Source: Streptomyces albipurpureus
GTDB taxonomy: Bacteria > Actinomycetota > Actinomycetes > Streptomycetales > Streptomycetaceae
DNA: 64,000 bases
Direction of reading: 5' to 3'
Assembly (NCBI RefSeq): GCF_023701525.1
Contig: NZ_JAMQAW010000003.1
Coordinates: 62,001 to 126,000 of the forward strand
The translations under genes were made by a program, and so were the position numbers. This document shows, piece by piece, positions 7,808 to 17,244 of the stretch (positions within the stretch are counted from its first letter, which is position 1; every line of letters starts with the position of its first letter). Under the pieces are notes generated by a model that did no database searches, had not been told where the DNA came from, and was given only the letters and a program-made list of their open reading frames with translations.

Positions 7808-8836
7808 ATGTCTGAGCAGGATGCCAACGACAAGTCCGAGCACACATCGGCGACGATCTACGAGGTCGCCCGGCGGGCAGGTGTCGGGATCGCGACGGTG
7901 TCGCGGGCCCTGCGGGGGACCGGCTCGGTCCGGCCCGCGACGCGCGAGCGGATTCTGGAGGCGGCGCGTGAGCTGAACTTCATCCCCAGCCGGCTCGGCG
8001 TCTCCCTCGCGGAGGGGCGGCATGCCGCCAACGGCATTGTGTTCCCCTCCCTCACCGGTCCCTACTTCGGGGAGGTCCTGCTCGGTTACGAGGAGGCCGC
8101 CGCCGAGCTCAAGCGGTCGGTGATCGTTGTCGCGGCGGACGGGCTGGACTCCGCGCAGGACCACATCAGGGACCTCGCGGGCCGGGTCGACGGGATGGTG
8201 ATCTACGGCAGTACCGCCGAGAGCGAGGTCGTCGCGGAGCTCATCGCCGAGCGCAAGCCGACCGTCCTGCTGTCCCCGCGCGTCCTGGTGGACGGGCCCG
8301 ACGTGATCACCGCGGAGAACACCCGTTCCGCCGGGGAGTTGGCGGAGCACCTTCTCGCCCATGGCCACCGCACCTTCACCTTCCTCGGCGGGCCGACGGG
8401 CGGGCGAGACATCGATGAGCGCTGGGCCGCCCTCGTGGACACCCTGGCCAAGGCCGGCGCCGCCGCACCCCGCCCGGTCCCTTTAAGCGGATACGGCAGG
8501 GCGGAGGTGTACGCGGCGGCCCGCGCCGTCCTCGCCCAGGACCCGCCCGACGTGCTCGTCTGCTCCCATGACGAGGTCGCCCTCGCCGCGCTCCGGGTCG
8601 CGCGTGAACTCGGGTTGAGGGTGCCGGACGACATCGCCGTCACCGGCTGGGACGACGTCATGGCGGCCGAGCACTCCTGGCCGCCGCTGACCACCGTGCG
8701 CCAGCCCATGCGCCGCATGGGCGAGATGGCCGCCCGCGCCCTCGACGAACTCATCACGGGCACCCGCACCGGGCCGCTCCGGCAGGTGCTGCCCACCGAA
8801 GTGATCATCCGCGAAAGCTGCGCCCACCATCCGTAA
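7808..8836 (+). CDS. LacI-family transcriptional regulator of the glycan operon
   Basis: The ATG at 7808 (GGGAGAAG upstream) gives 342 residues, normal for the family; the frame is open further upstream but has no sensible start. The DNA-binding headpiece is residues 16-62 with helix-turn-helix YEVARRAGVGIATVSRALRG. The periplasmic-binding-protein-like sensor domain follows, with the late VPDDIAVTGWDDV and LTTVRQPM segments typical of LacI regulators. It is the first gene of the operon, 16 bases before the binding-protein gene. A repressor released by the imported sugar is the likely mode. Confidence 0.92.
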   Translation: MSEQDANDKSEHTSATIYEVARRAGVGIATVSRALRGTGSVRPATRERILEAARELNFIPSRLGVSLAEGRHAANGIVFPSLTGPYFGEVLLGYEEAAAELKRSVIVVAADGLDSAQDHIRDLAGRVDGMVIYGSTAESEVVAELIAERKPTVLLSPRVLVDGPDVITAENTRSAGELAEHLLAHGHRTFTFLGGPTGGRDIDERWAALVDTLAKAGAAAPRPVPLSGYGRAEVYAAARAVLAQDPPDVLVCSHDEVALAALRVARELGLRVPDDIAVTGWDDVMAAEHSWPPLTTVRQPMRRMGEMAARALDELITGTRTGPLRQVLPTEVIIRESCAHHP

Positions 8837-8852
8837 CAGCTAGGAGTCACCA

Positions 8853-10127
8853 GTGCACAGACGCCATGCAGTACGCCTCGGCATAGGCATGTTGGCCGTC
8901 GCCTCCCTCACGCTCACCGCCTGCGGTCGAGACGCGGGCGGCAACGAGGACACCGCCAGGGACGTCAAGGGAGGGGCGGCCAAGGGCACTCTCACCGTCT
9001 GGGCCATGGGAGGGGAGGGCGAGAACCTGCCCGAGCTCGCCGCCGGTTTCGAGGCCGCGAACCCGGGGGTGAAGATCAAGGTCACCGCCATGCCGTGGCC
9101 GGCCGCCCACGACAAACTGGCCGGGGCCATCGCCGCGGGCACCACCCCGGACGTCAGCCTGGTCGGCACATCCTGGATGGCGGAGTTCGCCGGGACCGGC
9201 GCGCTGGAACCCGTACCGTCGCTGATCGATACGGGGAAGTTCTTCCCCGCGGCGATGGAGCCCGTGACCGTCGGCGGGAAGGCGTACGGCGTGCCGTGGT
9301 ACGTCGACACCCGCAGCCTGTTCTACCGCAGCGACCTGCTGAAGCAGGCCGGGATCAGCAAGGCTCCCGAGACCTGGGACGAGTTGAAGGCCGCGGCGAA
9401 GGCGTACAGGGAGAAGGCGAAGACCAAGTACGGAATCTTCCTGCCGCCCGGCAAACAAGGGTCCAGTCAGGTGCTGCTGCCGCTGGTCTGGCAGCAGGGC
9501 GGTGAAGTGATCAGCACGGACGGCAAGAGCTTCACCCTCGACACACCCCAGATGGTCGAGGCGCTGACCTACTACAAGTCCTTCTTCGACGAGGGGCTGG
9601 CGCCGAAGTCGTTCCAGCAGGGCGATATGGAGCGCTGGTTCACCCAGGGCGAGATCGGCATGGTGTTCACCGGTTCCTGGATGGTGGGGCAGTTCAGCAC
9701 CATCGGCGGCGTCGGCTTCGACAGGAAGTTCGCCGTGGCCAAGGTCCCGGGACAGACCGCACGCACCTCCTTCGCGGGCGGAGCCGACCTGGTGGTCTTC
9801 AAGAACTCCAAGAACCGCGACACGGCCTGGAAGTTCATCGACTGGTTGACCGAGCCGAACGTCCAGACCAAGTGGTACGGAATCCAGAAGTCCCTGCCGA
9901 GCGTGCGGGGCGCCTGGCAGGACCCGGCGCTGAAGGGCGACGCCAAGATGGCGGGCTTCGGCGACCAGATGACCGACGCCAAGGCGGAACCGGTCGTCAC
10001 CACCTGGGAGCAGGTCAAGCAGTTGATCGAAGACGAGATCGAGAAGATCGTCATCGGCGGTGAGAAGCCCAAGGACGCGGCCAGGAGGATGCAGCAGAAA
10101 GCAGACCAGATCGGAACAGGTAGCTGA
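8853..10127 (+). CDS. sugar ABC transporter substrate-binding lipoprotein
   Basis: GTG start with GGAG upstream; 424 residues. The signal peptide ends in the lipobox LTAC, so Cys24 should be lipidated. The mature protein is a CUT1-type extracellular solute-binding protein: GTLTVWAMGG, the PDVSLVGTSWMAEF block, a GVPWYVDTRSLFYR strand and repeated KFIDWL-type C-terminal helices. It delivers an oligosaccharide to the two permeases encoded 2 bases downstream. The ligand cannot be read from sequence; the sulfatase and GH39 partners suggest fragments of an acidic or sulfated glycan. Confidence 0.93.
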   Translation: MHRRHAVRLGIGMLAVASLTLTACGRDAGGNEDTARDVKGGAAKGTLTVWAMGGEGENLPELAAGFEAANPGVKIKVTAMPWPAAHDKLAGAIAAGTTPDVSLVGTSWMAEFAGTGALEPVPSLIDTGKFFPAAMEPVTVGGKAYGVPWYVDTRSLFYRSDLLKQAGISKAPETWDELKAAAKAYREKAKTKYGIFLPPGKQGSSQVLLPLVWQQGGEVISTDGKSFTLDTPQMVEALTYYKSFFDEGLAPKSFQQGDMERWFTQGEIGMVFTGSWMVGQFSTIGGVGFDRKFAVAKVPGQTARTSFAGGADLVVFKNSKNRDTAWKFIDWLTEPNVQTKWYGIQKSLPSVRGAWQDPALKGDAKMAGFGDQMTDAKAEPVVTTWEQVKQLIEDEIEKIVIGGEKPKDAARRMQQKADQIGTGS

Positions 10128-10129
10128 CG

Positions 10130-11065
10130 ATGGCCTTCCTCGCACCGACCAGGACGCGTTCCCGGTCCCCGGGCGCACGGGGGGTCTCGGCCCGCAGGCG
10201 GCAGGCCGTGGCGGGCTGGATGTTCTCGCTGCCCTTCCTGGTCCTCTACGCCCTCTTCGAACTGGTGCCCGTGGTCGCCTCGATCGCCATCAGCTTCACC
10301 GATATGCGCTCCACCGACATGCAGAACCCACTGGCCGTCGAGTCGGCGGGCCTGGACAACTACATCCGGATACTGTCGGACGACGTCTTCTGGCAGGCCG
10401 TGCTCAACACCGTCTACTTCACCGCGGTCAGCGTCCCCTTCACCCTCGCCGCGGGACTGGCCCTGGCCCTGGCATTGAACCGTGGCATGGGGCGGCTCCA
10501 GACCTTCTTCCGCGTCGGCTACTACCTGCCGGTCGTCAGCAGCGTGATCGCCGTCGCCGTCGTCTGGAACTACCTTCTGGCACCGGACTCGGGCCTGATC
10601 AACACCGCCCTCGGCGTGGTCGGCATCGACGGCCCCGACTGGCTCAAGGACCCCGACTGGGCGATGCCCGCGCTGATCGCCATGGCCGTGTGGCGGCATA
10701 TGGGCTTCGCCATGGTGATCTTCCTCGCCGGACTCCAGGGCATCCCCGGGGAGCTGTACGAGGCAGCCCGGCTGGACGGCGTCTCGCGCTGGCAGTCCTT
10801 CCGCCACATCACCCTGCCCATGCTGCGACCCACGGTCCTGTTCATGGTCGTCATCTCGGTCATCGGCAACCTCCAATTCTTCGAGGAACCCTTTGTGATG
10901 ACCCAGGGCGGGCCACTGAACAGCACCACCTCCATCTCGTACCAGATCTACCAGACCTTCGGCTCCGGCCAGTACGGCTACGCCGCCGCCCTCTCCTACG
11001 TGCTGTTCATCCTGATCGCGCTACTGGCGCTGCTCCAGTTCCGGCTGCTGCGGGAGAAGCCATGA
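10130..11065 (+). CDS. sugar ABC transporter permease (MalF type)
   Basis: The protein has 311 residues and six predicted helices, starting after an Arg-rich cytoplasmic end with VAGWMFSLPFLVLYALFELV. The ATPase-coupling EAA loop reads EAARLDGVSRWQSFRHITLP. It begins 2 bases after the binding-protein gene and its TGA overlaps the ATG of the second permease. It forms the membrane channel of a CUT1 importer with that partner. No ATPase gene is in the operon, so a shared MsiK-like ATPase encoded elsewhere is the usual Streptomyces solution. Confidence 0.93.
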   Translation: MAFLAPTRTRSRSPGARGVSARRRQAVAGWMFSLPFLVLYALFELVPVVASIAISFTDMRSTDMQNPLAVESAGLDNYIRILSDDVFWQAVLNTVYFTAVSVPFTLAAGLALALALNRGMGRLQTFFRVGYYLPVVSSVIAVAVVWNYLLAPDSGLINTALGVVGIDGPDWLKDPDWAMPALIAMAVWRHMGFAMVIFLAGLQGIPGELYEAARLDGVSRWQSFRHITLPMLRPTVLFMVVISVIGNLQFFEEPFVMTQGGPLNSTTSISYQIYQTFGSGQYGYAAALSYVLFILIALLALLQFRLLREKP

Positions 11066-11919
11066 CCGCGAACACACCAACCCCACGAGGATCGGGCGCA
11101 GCCCCCTACCAGGGTCAGCGCTGGGTGTACGGGGTGCTGGCCGTGGGCCTCGCGGTGGTCGTCGCACCGTTCGCCTGGATGATCGTCAGCTCGTTCAAGA
11201 ACGCCCAGGAGATCTACGCCTCACCCCCCAGCTGGCTGCCCGGGTCCCCAACCATGGCCAACTACAGCGAGTTGCTGGACAAGTTGGACATCGGCCGGTT
11301 CTTCTTCAACAGCGTGTTCGTCGCCCTGGCCACCACCCTGGGCAATCTGCTGTTCTGCTCGATGCTCGGCTACGCACTGGCGAAGATCGAGTATCCGGGG
11401 AAGCGGGTCGTCTTCGGACTGGTGATGTCCAAGCTGATGATCCCGGGGATGGCGCTGCTGGTGCCCACCTTCGTGGTGGTCGCCCAACTCGGCCTCGTCG
11501 ACACCTACGCCGGGATCATCCTGCCGGGGCTCGCCGCTCCGATGGGGGTCTTCCTGATGCGGCAGTTCATCCTCGGGCTGCCGGACGACCTGATCGACGC
11601 GGGACGGGTCGACGGCGCGGGGGAGTTCCGGATCTTCTTCCAGATCATCCTGCCACTGTGCCGGCCGGCCCTGGCCACGCTCGGCATCCTCAGCTTCCTC
11701 GCCTCGTGGAACAGCTTCCTGTGGCCGCTCGTGGTGGCCCAGAGCGAGGACAAGTACACCCTCCCGGTCGGCGTCGCGCTCTTCGCACTCGACCACCAGA
11801 ACCAGGACTACGGACTGCTGCTCGCCGGCTCCACGATGCTCGTGCTGCCGATCATCGCGGTCTTCGTCTACTTCCAGCGGCACTTCGTCCAGGGCATCGC
11901 CACCACCGGGCTCAAGTGA
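11062..11919 (+). CDS. sugar ABC transporter permease (MalG type)
   Basis: The ATG at 11062 overlaps the previous stop (ATGA) and gives 285 residues; the frame is open upstream only as a shadow of the first permease. Six helices are visible, beginning VYGVLAVGLAVVVAPFAWMI, and the EAA loop reads DAGRVDGAGEFRIFFQIILP. It is the partner channel subunit of the CUT1 importer. A 158-base gap with a long inverted repeat separates it from the next gene. Confidence 0.93.
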   Translation: MTANTPTPRGSGAAPYQGQRWVYGVLAVGLAVVVAPFAWMIVSSFKNAQEIYASPPSWLPGSPTMANYSELLDKLDIGRFFFNSVFVALATTLGNLLFCSMLGYALAKIEYPGKRVVFGLVMSKLMIPGMALLVPTFVVVAQLGLVDTYAGIILPGLAAPMGVFLMRQFILGLPDDLIDAGRVDGAGEFRIFFQIILPLCRPALATLGILSFLASWNSFLWPLVVAQSEDKYTLPVGVALFALDHQNQDYGLLLAGSTMLVLPIIAVFVYFQRHFVQGIATTGLK

Positions 11920-11938
11920 GCCTGTGGTTGGACCCGTA

Positions 11939-12007
11939 TCGCACCGAAGCGAGCCCTTCGGCGCGACCCAGCACCCCGTCTCGCACTGCAGTGGAACTTC
12001 GGTGCGA
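11939..12007. repeat. long-loop inverted repeat in the operon gap
   Basis: TCGCACCGAAG at 11939-11949 pairs perfectly with CTTCGGTGCGA at 11997-12007 (11 bp, 47-base loop). It sits between the permease stop (11919) and the glucoamylase-like start (12078). It could act as an RNA hairpin that attenuates or separates transporter and enzyme mRNA segments, or be a protein-binding site. No U-tract follows. Confidence 0.5.
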
Positions 12008-12077
12008 CTCGGATCGGCTTCACCGCACACTCCCATGTCAGGCACCACCAGACCGCACTGAGAGGGACGACTGACCC

Positions 12078-13640
12078 ATGAGACGACGCACACTGATCCA
12101 GACCATGGGCGCCACGCTCGGCGCCACCGCCCTGACCCCCGCCCTGGCCGGCCCAGCGCTGGCAGACGGGTCCCCGCAGCCGGCCGGGCACCGGGGCCGG
12201 CCCAAGTGCGACGAACGGCTGACCCGCAGGGACCGCGCGACCCTGCGGCGCTACGCCGCCGACACCTGGCGCTCACTCGACGCCCTGGTCTCCCCGGAGA
12301 CCGGGCTGCCCGGCGGGTTCATCGACGCCGAGCTCACCACCCGCGGCCACCAGACCGGACCCACGCCCTTCGGCACCTATCTGTGGTGTGCGACCGCGGC
12401 CTGGAAGATCGGCCTGATCACCCGCCGTCAGGCGCGCGACAGGGTCCGGCGCACGCTCACCGCACTGTCCCAGATCGCCTACCACGCCCCCTCGGGGATG
12501 TTCCACCGCTGGTACGACCCGTACACCGGCGACTTCAAGGACGACACCCTCGCCTCCCGTTTTGTGTCCAGCGTGGACAACGCGTGGACGGCGACCGGGC
12601 TGATGGTGGTGGAGAGGGCCTTCCCCGAGCTGAACGTACAGATCCGAGCACTGCTGGACCGGATGGACTTCGACTGGTTCTACGTCCCCAACGCCCCCGG
12701 CGGAAACGTCGGCGGCGGTCTGATGCGCGGCGGCTTCTACGACGTGCCCACGGGCGGCACCCCGCCGACCGTGCACGACCCCGTCCGCGGTGTCTACTAC
12801 ACCCCCGGCACCTACGGCGCGATGGGCGAGACACGGCAGGTCACCTATGTGGCCATGGCACTGGGCCAAGTACCCGACCAGGCCTACTTCGGGCAGAATC
12901 GTTCCTTCCCGCCCACTCGCGTCGACCAGGAGACCAAACCCTCCGGCTTCTGGCAGACCTACCGCGGGGTGCGGGTGTGGGAAGGCGCGTACGAGTACCG
13001 CGGCATGAAGGTCATGCCGACCTGGGGCGGCTCGATGTTCGAGTTCCTGATGTCGAACCTCTTCGTACCGGAAGAGGTCTGGGGCCCTGACAGTTGGGGC
13101 GTGAACCTGCCCCTGGCCGTGCGGTCCCAGATAGAGCACGGGCTCGAAGAGGCCCAGTACGGCTACTGGGGCTTCTCCCCGTGCAACAACCCCGCCGGCG
13201 GCTACCGGGTCTACGGCGTGGACGCCATCGGCATCAACCGGGCCGGCTACTCCTCCGACCAGGAGAACACACTCGTCGACCCCGGCTTCGATGGCCACCG
13301 CCCACCCGCGCCGCCCCCGGCGAACTACGGCGACGGCGTCGTCACCCCGCACGCCGCCTTCCTCGCCCTGCGCTACGCACCGCGTGAAGCCATCGACAAC
13401 CTCCGCAAACTGGAACGCGACTTCGACTGCTACGGGCCCGGCGGGTTCTATGACTCCATCGCGGTCCGCTCCGGGCAGATGTCCCGGGAGCACCTCACCC
13501 TTGACCAGGGCATGGTGATGGCCGCCCTCGGCAACGCCCTCGCCGGCGACGTACTGCGGGACCTGTTCACCGCCGGGCGCTCGACCCAACTGCGCTCCTG
13601 CATCGCCGAGGAGCGGTTCGCCGCCGCACCGCGCGTCTGA
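12078..13640 (+). CDS. Tat-exported glucoamylase-like (PF10091-type) glycosidase
   Basis: The protein has 520 residues. It begins MRRRTLIQTMGATLGATALT and its signal ends with an ALA-type cleavage site around residue 30; the twin arginines and polar n-region point to Tat export. The (alpha/alpha)6 barrel body resembles the glycoamylase family: FVSSVDNAWTATGLMVVE, MPTWGGSMFEFLMSNLF, an AVRSQIEHG helix, YGYWGFSPCNN and VTPHAAFLALRYAP. Related families (GH144/GH162) cut beta-1,2-glucans, but the specificity here is unknown. It is encoded between the importer and the sulfatase, so it probably depolymerises the same extracellular substrate. Confidence 0.75.
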   Translation: MRRRTLIQTMGATLGATALTPALAGPALADGSPQPAGHRGRPKCDERLTRRDRATLRRYAADTWRSLDALVSPETGLPGGFIDAELTTRGHQTGPTPFGTYLWCATAAWKIGLITRRQARDRVRRTLTALSQIAYHAPSGMFHRWYDPYTGDFKDDTLASRFVSSVDNAWTATGLMVVERAFPELNVQIRALLDRMDFDWFYVPNAPGGNVGGGLMRGGFYDVPTGGTPPTVHDPVRGVYYTPGTYGAMGETRQVTYVAMALGQVPDQAYFGQNRSFPPTRVDQETKPSGFWQTYRGVRVWEGAYEYRGMKVMPTWGGSMFEFLMSNLFVPEEVWGPDSWGVNLPLAVRSQIEHGLEEAQYGYWGFSPCNNPAGGYRVYGVDAIGINRAGYSSDQENTLVDPGFDGHRPPAPPPANYGDGVVTPHAAFLALRYAPREAIDNLRKLERDFDCYGPGGFYDSIAVRSGQMSREHLTLDQGMVMAALGNALAGDVLRDLFTAGRSTQLRSCIAEERFAAAPRV

Positions 13641-13938
13641 CCCCGGAGTGACCCTCGCCCACGCACCCTCGTACGCTTCCCGCCACTAAGGCCCCCCGCT
13701 GTCGCACGGCGCATCCACCGCTGCCGTTCCGGTGTCCTTCCCCGCCCGGGATGCAGCGGGGGCAGAGGCGCACCACGCCATCGGCTCCCTGACGAACAGC
13801 GACCAGTCCGCCACTTCCACCATCAGCCAGGGTGCCCGGGAGAGCCGGACGGCCCTTCCTCACAAGCCATCGAAGGCAAGCCCCCATCAGCCATGTCCGG
13901 CCCTCCCGGCCGCCCGACAACACCCACCGGAGCACCCG
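13641..13938. other. operon gap before the sulfatase gene
   Basis: A 298-base gap with no gene I can support. The sulfatase frame is open upstream to 13732, but that stretch has no ribosome-binding site and is low-complexity Ser/Pro/His sequence, so I treat it as untranslated. Confidence 0.4.
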
Positions 13939-15354
13939 ATGCCCCAGCGGCGCCCCAACATCCTGTTCATCATGGCCGACGACCACGCCGCGCACGCGGT
14001 CAGCGCGTACGGCAGCAACATCAACGAGACCCCGCACATCGACCGTATCGCCGAGGGCGGCATGCGGCTGGACAACTGCTTCTGCACCAACTCCCTGTGT
14101 GCACCCAGCCGCGCCACCATCCTCACCGGCACCTACAACCATGTGAACGGCGTGCAGACCCTGTCCACCGAGTTCGACTCCAACCAGCCGGCCGTCGCCC
14201 AGCTGCTGCGCGACGCCGGCTACCAGACCGCCATCGTCGGCAAGTGGCACCTGGGTCACGGCAAGGGCCACGACCCGCAGGGCTTCGACTACTGGACCGT
14301 GGTGCCCGACCAGGGCCGCTACCACAACCCGGTCTTCCTGGACATGGACGGCAGTCAGCGGGTGATCCCCGGCTATGCGACGAACATCATCACGGATCTG
14401 TCCATCGAATGGCTGGACCAGCGCTCCTCCGACGACCCGTTCTTCCTGATGGTCCACCACAAGGCTCCGCACCGGAACTGGGAACCGGACGAGAAGCACC
14501 TCGACATGTACACCGACGGAGATCTGAGCGTCCCCGAGAACTTCTTCGACGACTACTCAGGCCGTGCCTCGGCAGCCCGGGCCGCTCAGATGCGGGTCGC
14601 CGACCACCTCCGCCTGGACGACCTGAAGAAGCTGCTCCCGCCGGGGATGACCCAGGACGAGGAGGCGCTCTGGAAGTACCAGACATACATCAAGGACTAT
14701 CTGCGCTGCGTCGCGAGCGTGGACGACAACGTCGGCCGCCTCCTCGACTATCTCCAGGAGCATGGCCTGGTCGACGACACCATCGTCATCTACAGCTCCG
14801 ACCAGGGCTTCTTCCTCGGGGACCACGGCTGGTACGACAAGCGCTTCATGTACGAGGAGTCGCTGCGGATGCCGTTCCTGATCCGCTACCCGCGCGAGAT
14901 CCCGGCCGGCTCGGCGAGTGACGCGCTCGCGATGAACGTGGACTTCGCGCAGACCTTCCTCGACTACGCCAACGTGGAAGCGCTTCCAAGAATGCAGGGC
15001 GCCACCCTGCGCGAAGTCCTCAAGGGAGAGACCCCCGACGACTGGCGCAGTTCCGTCTACTACCGCTACTGGGAGCACGATGACGGCATCCACCATGTCT
15101 GGGCCCACTACGGCGTCCGCACCGACCGCTACAAGCTCGTCTACTACTACGCCGACGGCCTCGGCCTGCCCGGCACCTCCGAGACGGTCATGGAGCCCGA
15201 GTGGGAACTCTTCGACCTCCAGGAGGACCCATGGGAGATGAGGAGCGTCTACCACGACCCGGCCTACGCCCAGGTACGGCGCGAGCTGGAGGCCGAACTG
15301 GCTCGCGTACAGGAGGAGATCGGGGACAAGCCGTACGTCAGGGGCCAGGCATGA
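13939..15354 (+). CDS. type I (formylglycine) sulfatase
   Basis: The ATG at 13939 gives 471 residues starting MPQRRPNILFIMADDHAAHA, the normal sulfatase N-terminus with the metal-binding DD at residues 14-15. LCAPSRATILTG holds the formylglycine motif C-x-P-S-R with Cys54 as the residue oxidised by a formylglycine-generating enzyme. GKWHLGH, a later SSDQGFFLGDHGWYDKRFMY block (metal-binding D and H) and a DUF4976-like C-terminus complete the family. There is no signal peptide, so it acts inside the cell on imported sulfated oligosaccharides. The stop overlaps the GH39 start. The iduronate-sulfatase-like group is likely, but the substrate is not proven. Confidence 0.92.
   Translation: MPQRRPNILFIMADDHAAHAVSAYGSNINETPHIDRIAEGGMRLDNCFCTNSLCAPSRATILTGTYNHVNGVQTLSTEFDSNQPAVAQLLRDAGYQTAIVGKWHLGHGKGHDPQGFDYWTVVPDQGRYHNPVFLDMDGSQRVIPGYATNIITDLSIEWLDQRSSDDPFFLMVHHKAPHRNWEPDEKHLDMYTDGDLSVPENFFDDYSGRASAARAAQMRVADHLRLDDLKKLLPPGMTQDEEALWKYQTYIKDYLRCVASVDDNVGRLLDYLQEHGLVDDTIVIYSSDQGFFLGDHGWYDKRFMYEESLRMPFLIRYPREIPAGSASDALAMNVDFAQTFLDYANVEALPRMQGATLREVLKGETPDDWRSSVYYRYWEHDDGIHHVWAHYGVRTDRYKLVYYYADGLGLPGTSETVMEPEWELFDLQEDPWEMRSVYHDPAYAQVRRELEAELARVQEEIGDKPYVRGQA
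14975..14988. promoter_or_regulatory. second LacI-type operator core inside the sulfatase gene
   Basis: TGGAAGCGCTTCCA is a perfect 14-bp palindrome identical to the core of the operator at 7769-7784, 7.2 kb downstream of it. It lies within sulfatase codons about 346-350. It may be an intragenic auxiliary operator or roadblock; a chance copy of a 14-bp palindrome this close to its regulator is unlikely. Confidence 0.5.
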
Positions 15355-17204
15355 GCGCGGACGACGGGCGCGGTGTGAGTTCCTCCGAAGCAGCCCACGC
15401 GGACTGGCGCGAGCGCATCTACCGGCCGTCCGGCCAGACCGCCGCCCCGGTTCCGGATGCCACCCTCACCGTCCCCCACCGGGTGCGCACCCGGGTCGGC
15501 GCCGGCCACATCACCCTGGAGTGGGAGCCGGTGGACGGAGCCATCGGCTACCTCGTCCACCGGGCCGCGGGCGGCGGGGAGTTCACCACCACCAAGCAGC
15601 GCGACGTGGACGTTCCCCAGGTCCCCGCGCCCCGCTACGTCGACACCGACCTCAAGCCGGGCGAGCCGGTCCGCTACATCGTGGCCGCGATCGCGGGCAT
15701 GGACGTGACCGGCCCGTTCTGCGACCCGGTGTCCGCCGTGGCCGCGACCGAGTCCGCCGACCGGCCGGCTGCGGTCGCCGTGACCGTGCACGCCGACCAC
15801 GTCACCCGGGAGCTGCCCAGGCCCTGGCGGCCGATGATCGGCTCCGAGCACCTGTCGTACGCCCTGGCCGAGGGAACCACCGGCGGCCGTCCCATCGGCG
15901 CCGAGCTCACCGCCGCCCTGCGCACGGTCCACGAGGAACTCGGCGTACGCACGGTGCGGGCGCATGCGATCCTCTGCGATGACCTCGGCGTCTACCGGGA
16001 GGTCGACGGCGAACCCGTACACGACTTCTCCGGAGTCGATGCGGTCTACGACAACATCCTCTCCTTCGGCCTGCGCCCGATCGTCGAACTCGGCTACATG
16101 CCCCACGACCTGGCCTCCGACCCCGCCAAGACGGTCTTCGGCTATCGGGCGATCATCTCCCCGCCCAAGGACTACGACCGCTGGGGCAACCTGGTGCACG
16201 ACCTCACCCGGCACCTCGTGGACCGATACGGCCTTTCCGAGGTGCGCGACAACTGGGCCTTCGAGGTGTGGAACGAGGCCAATCTGGAGGTCTTCTGGTC
16301 GGGTACGCCGCAGGAGTTCTTCCGGCTCTACGACGTCACCGCCGCCGCCGTGAAGTCCGTTCACCCCGGGCTGCGCGTCGGTGGTCCCTCCAGCGCCGCC
16401 AACGGCTGGGTGAACGAACTCCTCGCCCATATCGACGAGTCGGAAGCCGCTCTCGACTTCGTCTCCACCCACACCTACGGCAACGCGCCCCTGGACTGGC
16501 GGCCCGTCCTCGCCCGGCACGGCCGAGAGGGCGTGCCGATCTGGTGGACGGAGTGGGGCCCCACTCCCACCCACTTCCATGGAATCGGTGACGGCCCGTT
16601 CGGCGCCGTGTTCCTGCTCCACGGTATGAAATCCGCGGCCGGACGGATCGAGGCCCTCTCACACTGGGTGGCCTCCGACCACTTCGAGGAACTAGGCGCC
16701 CCACCGGCCCTCTTCCATGGCGGCTTCGGCCTGCTGACCGTCGGCAATCTGCGCAAGCCCCGCTACTGGGCGCTCTCGCTGGCCGAACGCCTCGGCGAGC
16801 ACGAGTTGGCCGTGGAGGCGGCCGGGGACATCGGCGGCGTCGAGGCCTGGGCGGCGCGGCACAGCGACGGCCGGATCGGAATCCTGGTGTGGAACGGCAC
16901 CCTCAACCAGGCGAGGGCGGAGGGGGACACGGCGCTGTCGCGGCAGGTCAGGGTCGAGGTCACCGGGCTCGGTGACCGCCCGTACCGGGCGACCCACCAC
17001 CGTATCGACGAGCGGCACACCAATATCCAGGCGGTATGGCGGCGGATGGGCGGCGGGAACTGGCCCGAAGGGTCCCAGTGGGGCGAACTGGAGCGGGCCG
17101 ACGCCCTCGACGCGTATGAGCCTGAATGGTCCTTCACCGGGGAGCTGTCGTTCGAACTGCCCATGCCGGGTGTCTCGTTCCTGGAGCTGACTCCCTGGCC
17201 CTGA
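15351..17204 (+). CDS. GH39 family glycoside hydrolase with N-terminal Fn3-like domain
   Basis: The ATG at 15351 overlaps the sulfatase stop and gives 617 residues. A fibronectin-III-like domain spans about residues 30-135 (ITLEWEPVDGAIGYLVHRAA). The (beta/alpha)8 domain follows, with WNEAN carrying the acid/base Glu309 and WTEWGP carrying the nucleophile Glu401. This spacing and sequence fit GH39 (beta-xylosidase and alpha-L-iduronidase). No signal peptide is seen, so it is probably cytosolic. Next to a sulfatase and an importer, an iduronidase-like or related uronic/deoxy-sugar activity is plausible but unproven. A strong hairpin follows the gene. Confidence 0.87.
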   Translation: MSADDGRGVSSSEAAHADWRERIYRPSGQTAAPVPDATLTVPHRVRTRVGAGHITLEWEPVDGAIGYLVHRAAGGGEFTTTKQRDVDVPQVPAPRYVDTDLKPGEPVRYIVAAIAGMDVTGPFCDPVSAVAATESADRPAAVAVTVHADHVTRELPRPWRPMIGSEHLSYALAEGTTGGRPIGAELTAALRTVHEELGVRTVRAHAILCDDLGVYREVDGEPVHDFSGVDAVYDNILSFGLRPIVELGYMPHDLASDPAKTVFGYRAIISPPKDYDRWGNLVHDLTRHLVDRYGLSEVRDNWAFEVWNEANLEVFWSGTPQEFFRLYDVTAAAVKSVHPGLRVGGPSSAANGWVNELLAHIDESEAALDFVSTHTYGNAPLDWRPVLARHGREGVPIWWTEWGPTPTHFHGIGDGPFGAVFLLHGMKSAAGRIEALSHWVASDHFEELGAPPALFHGGFGLLTVGNLRKPRYWALSLAERLGEHELAVEAAGDIGGVEAWAARHSDGRIGILVWNGTLNQARAEGDTALSRQVRVEVTGLGDRPYRATHHRIDERHTNIQAVWRRMGGGNWPEGSQWGELERADALDAYEPEWSFTGELSFELPMPGVSFLELTPWP

Positions 17205-17244
17205 CGCATCCGCCGCGGATCGCGACGCCGGTCATCCCTGACGG

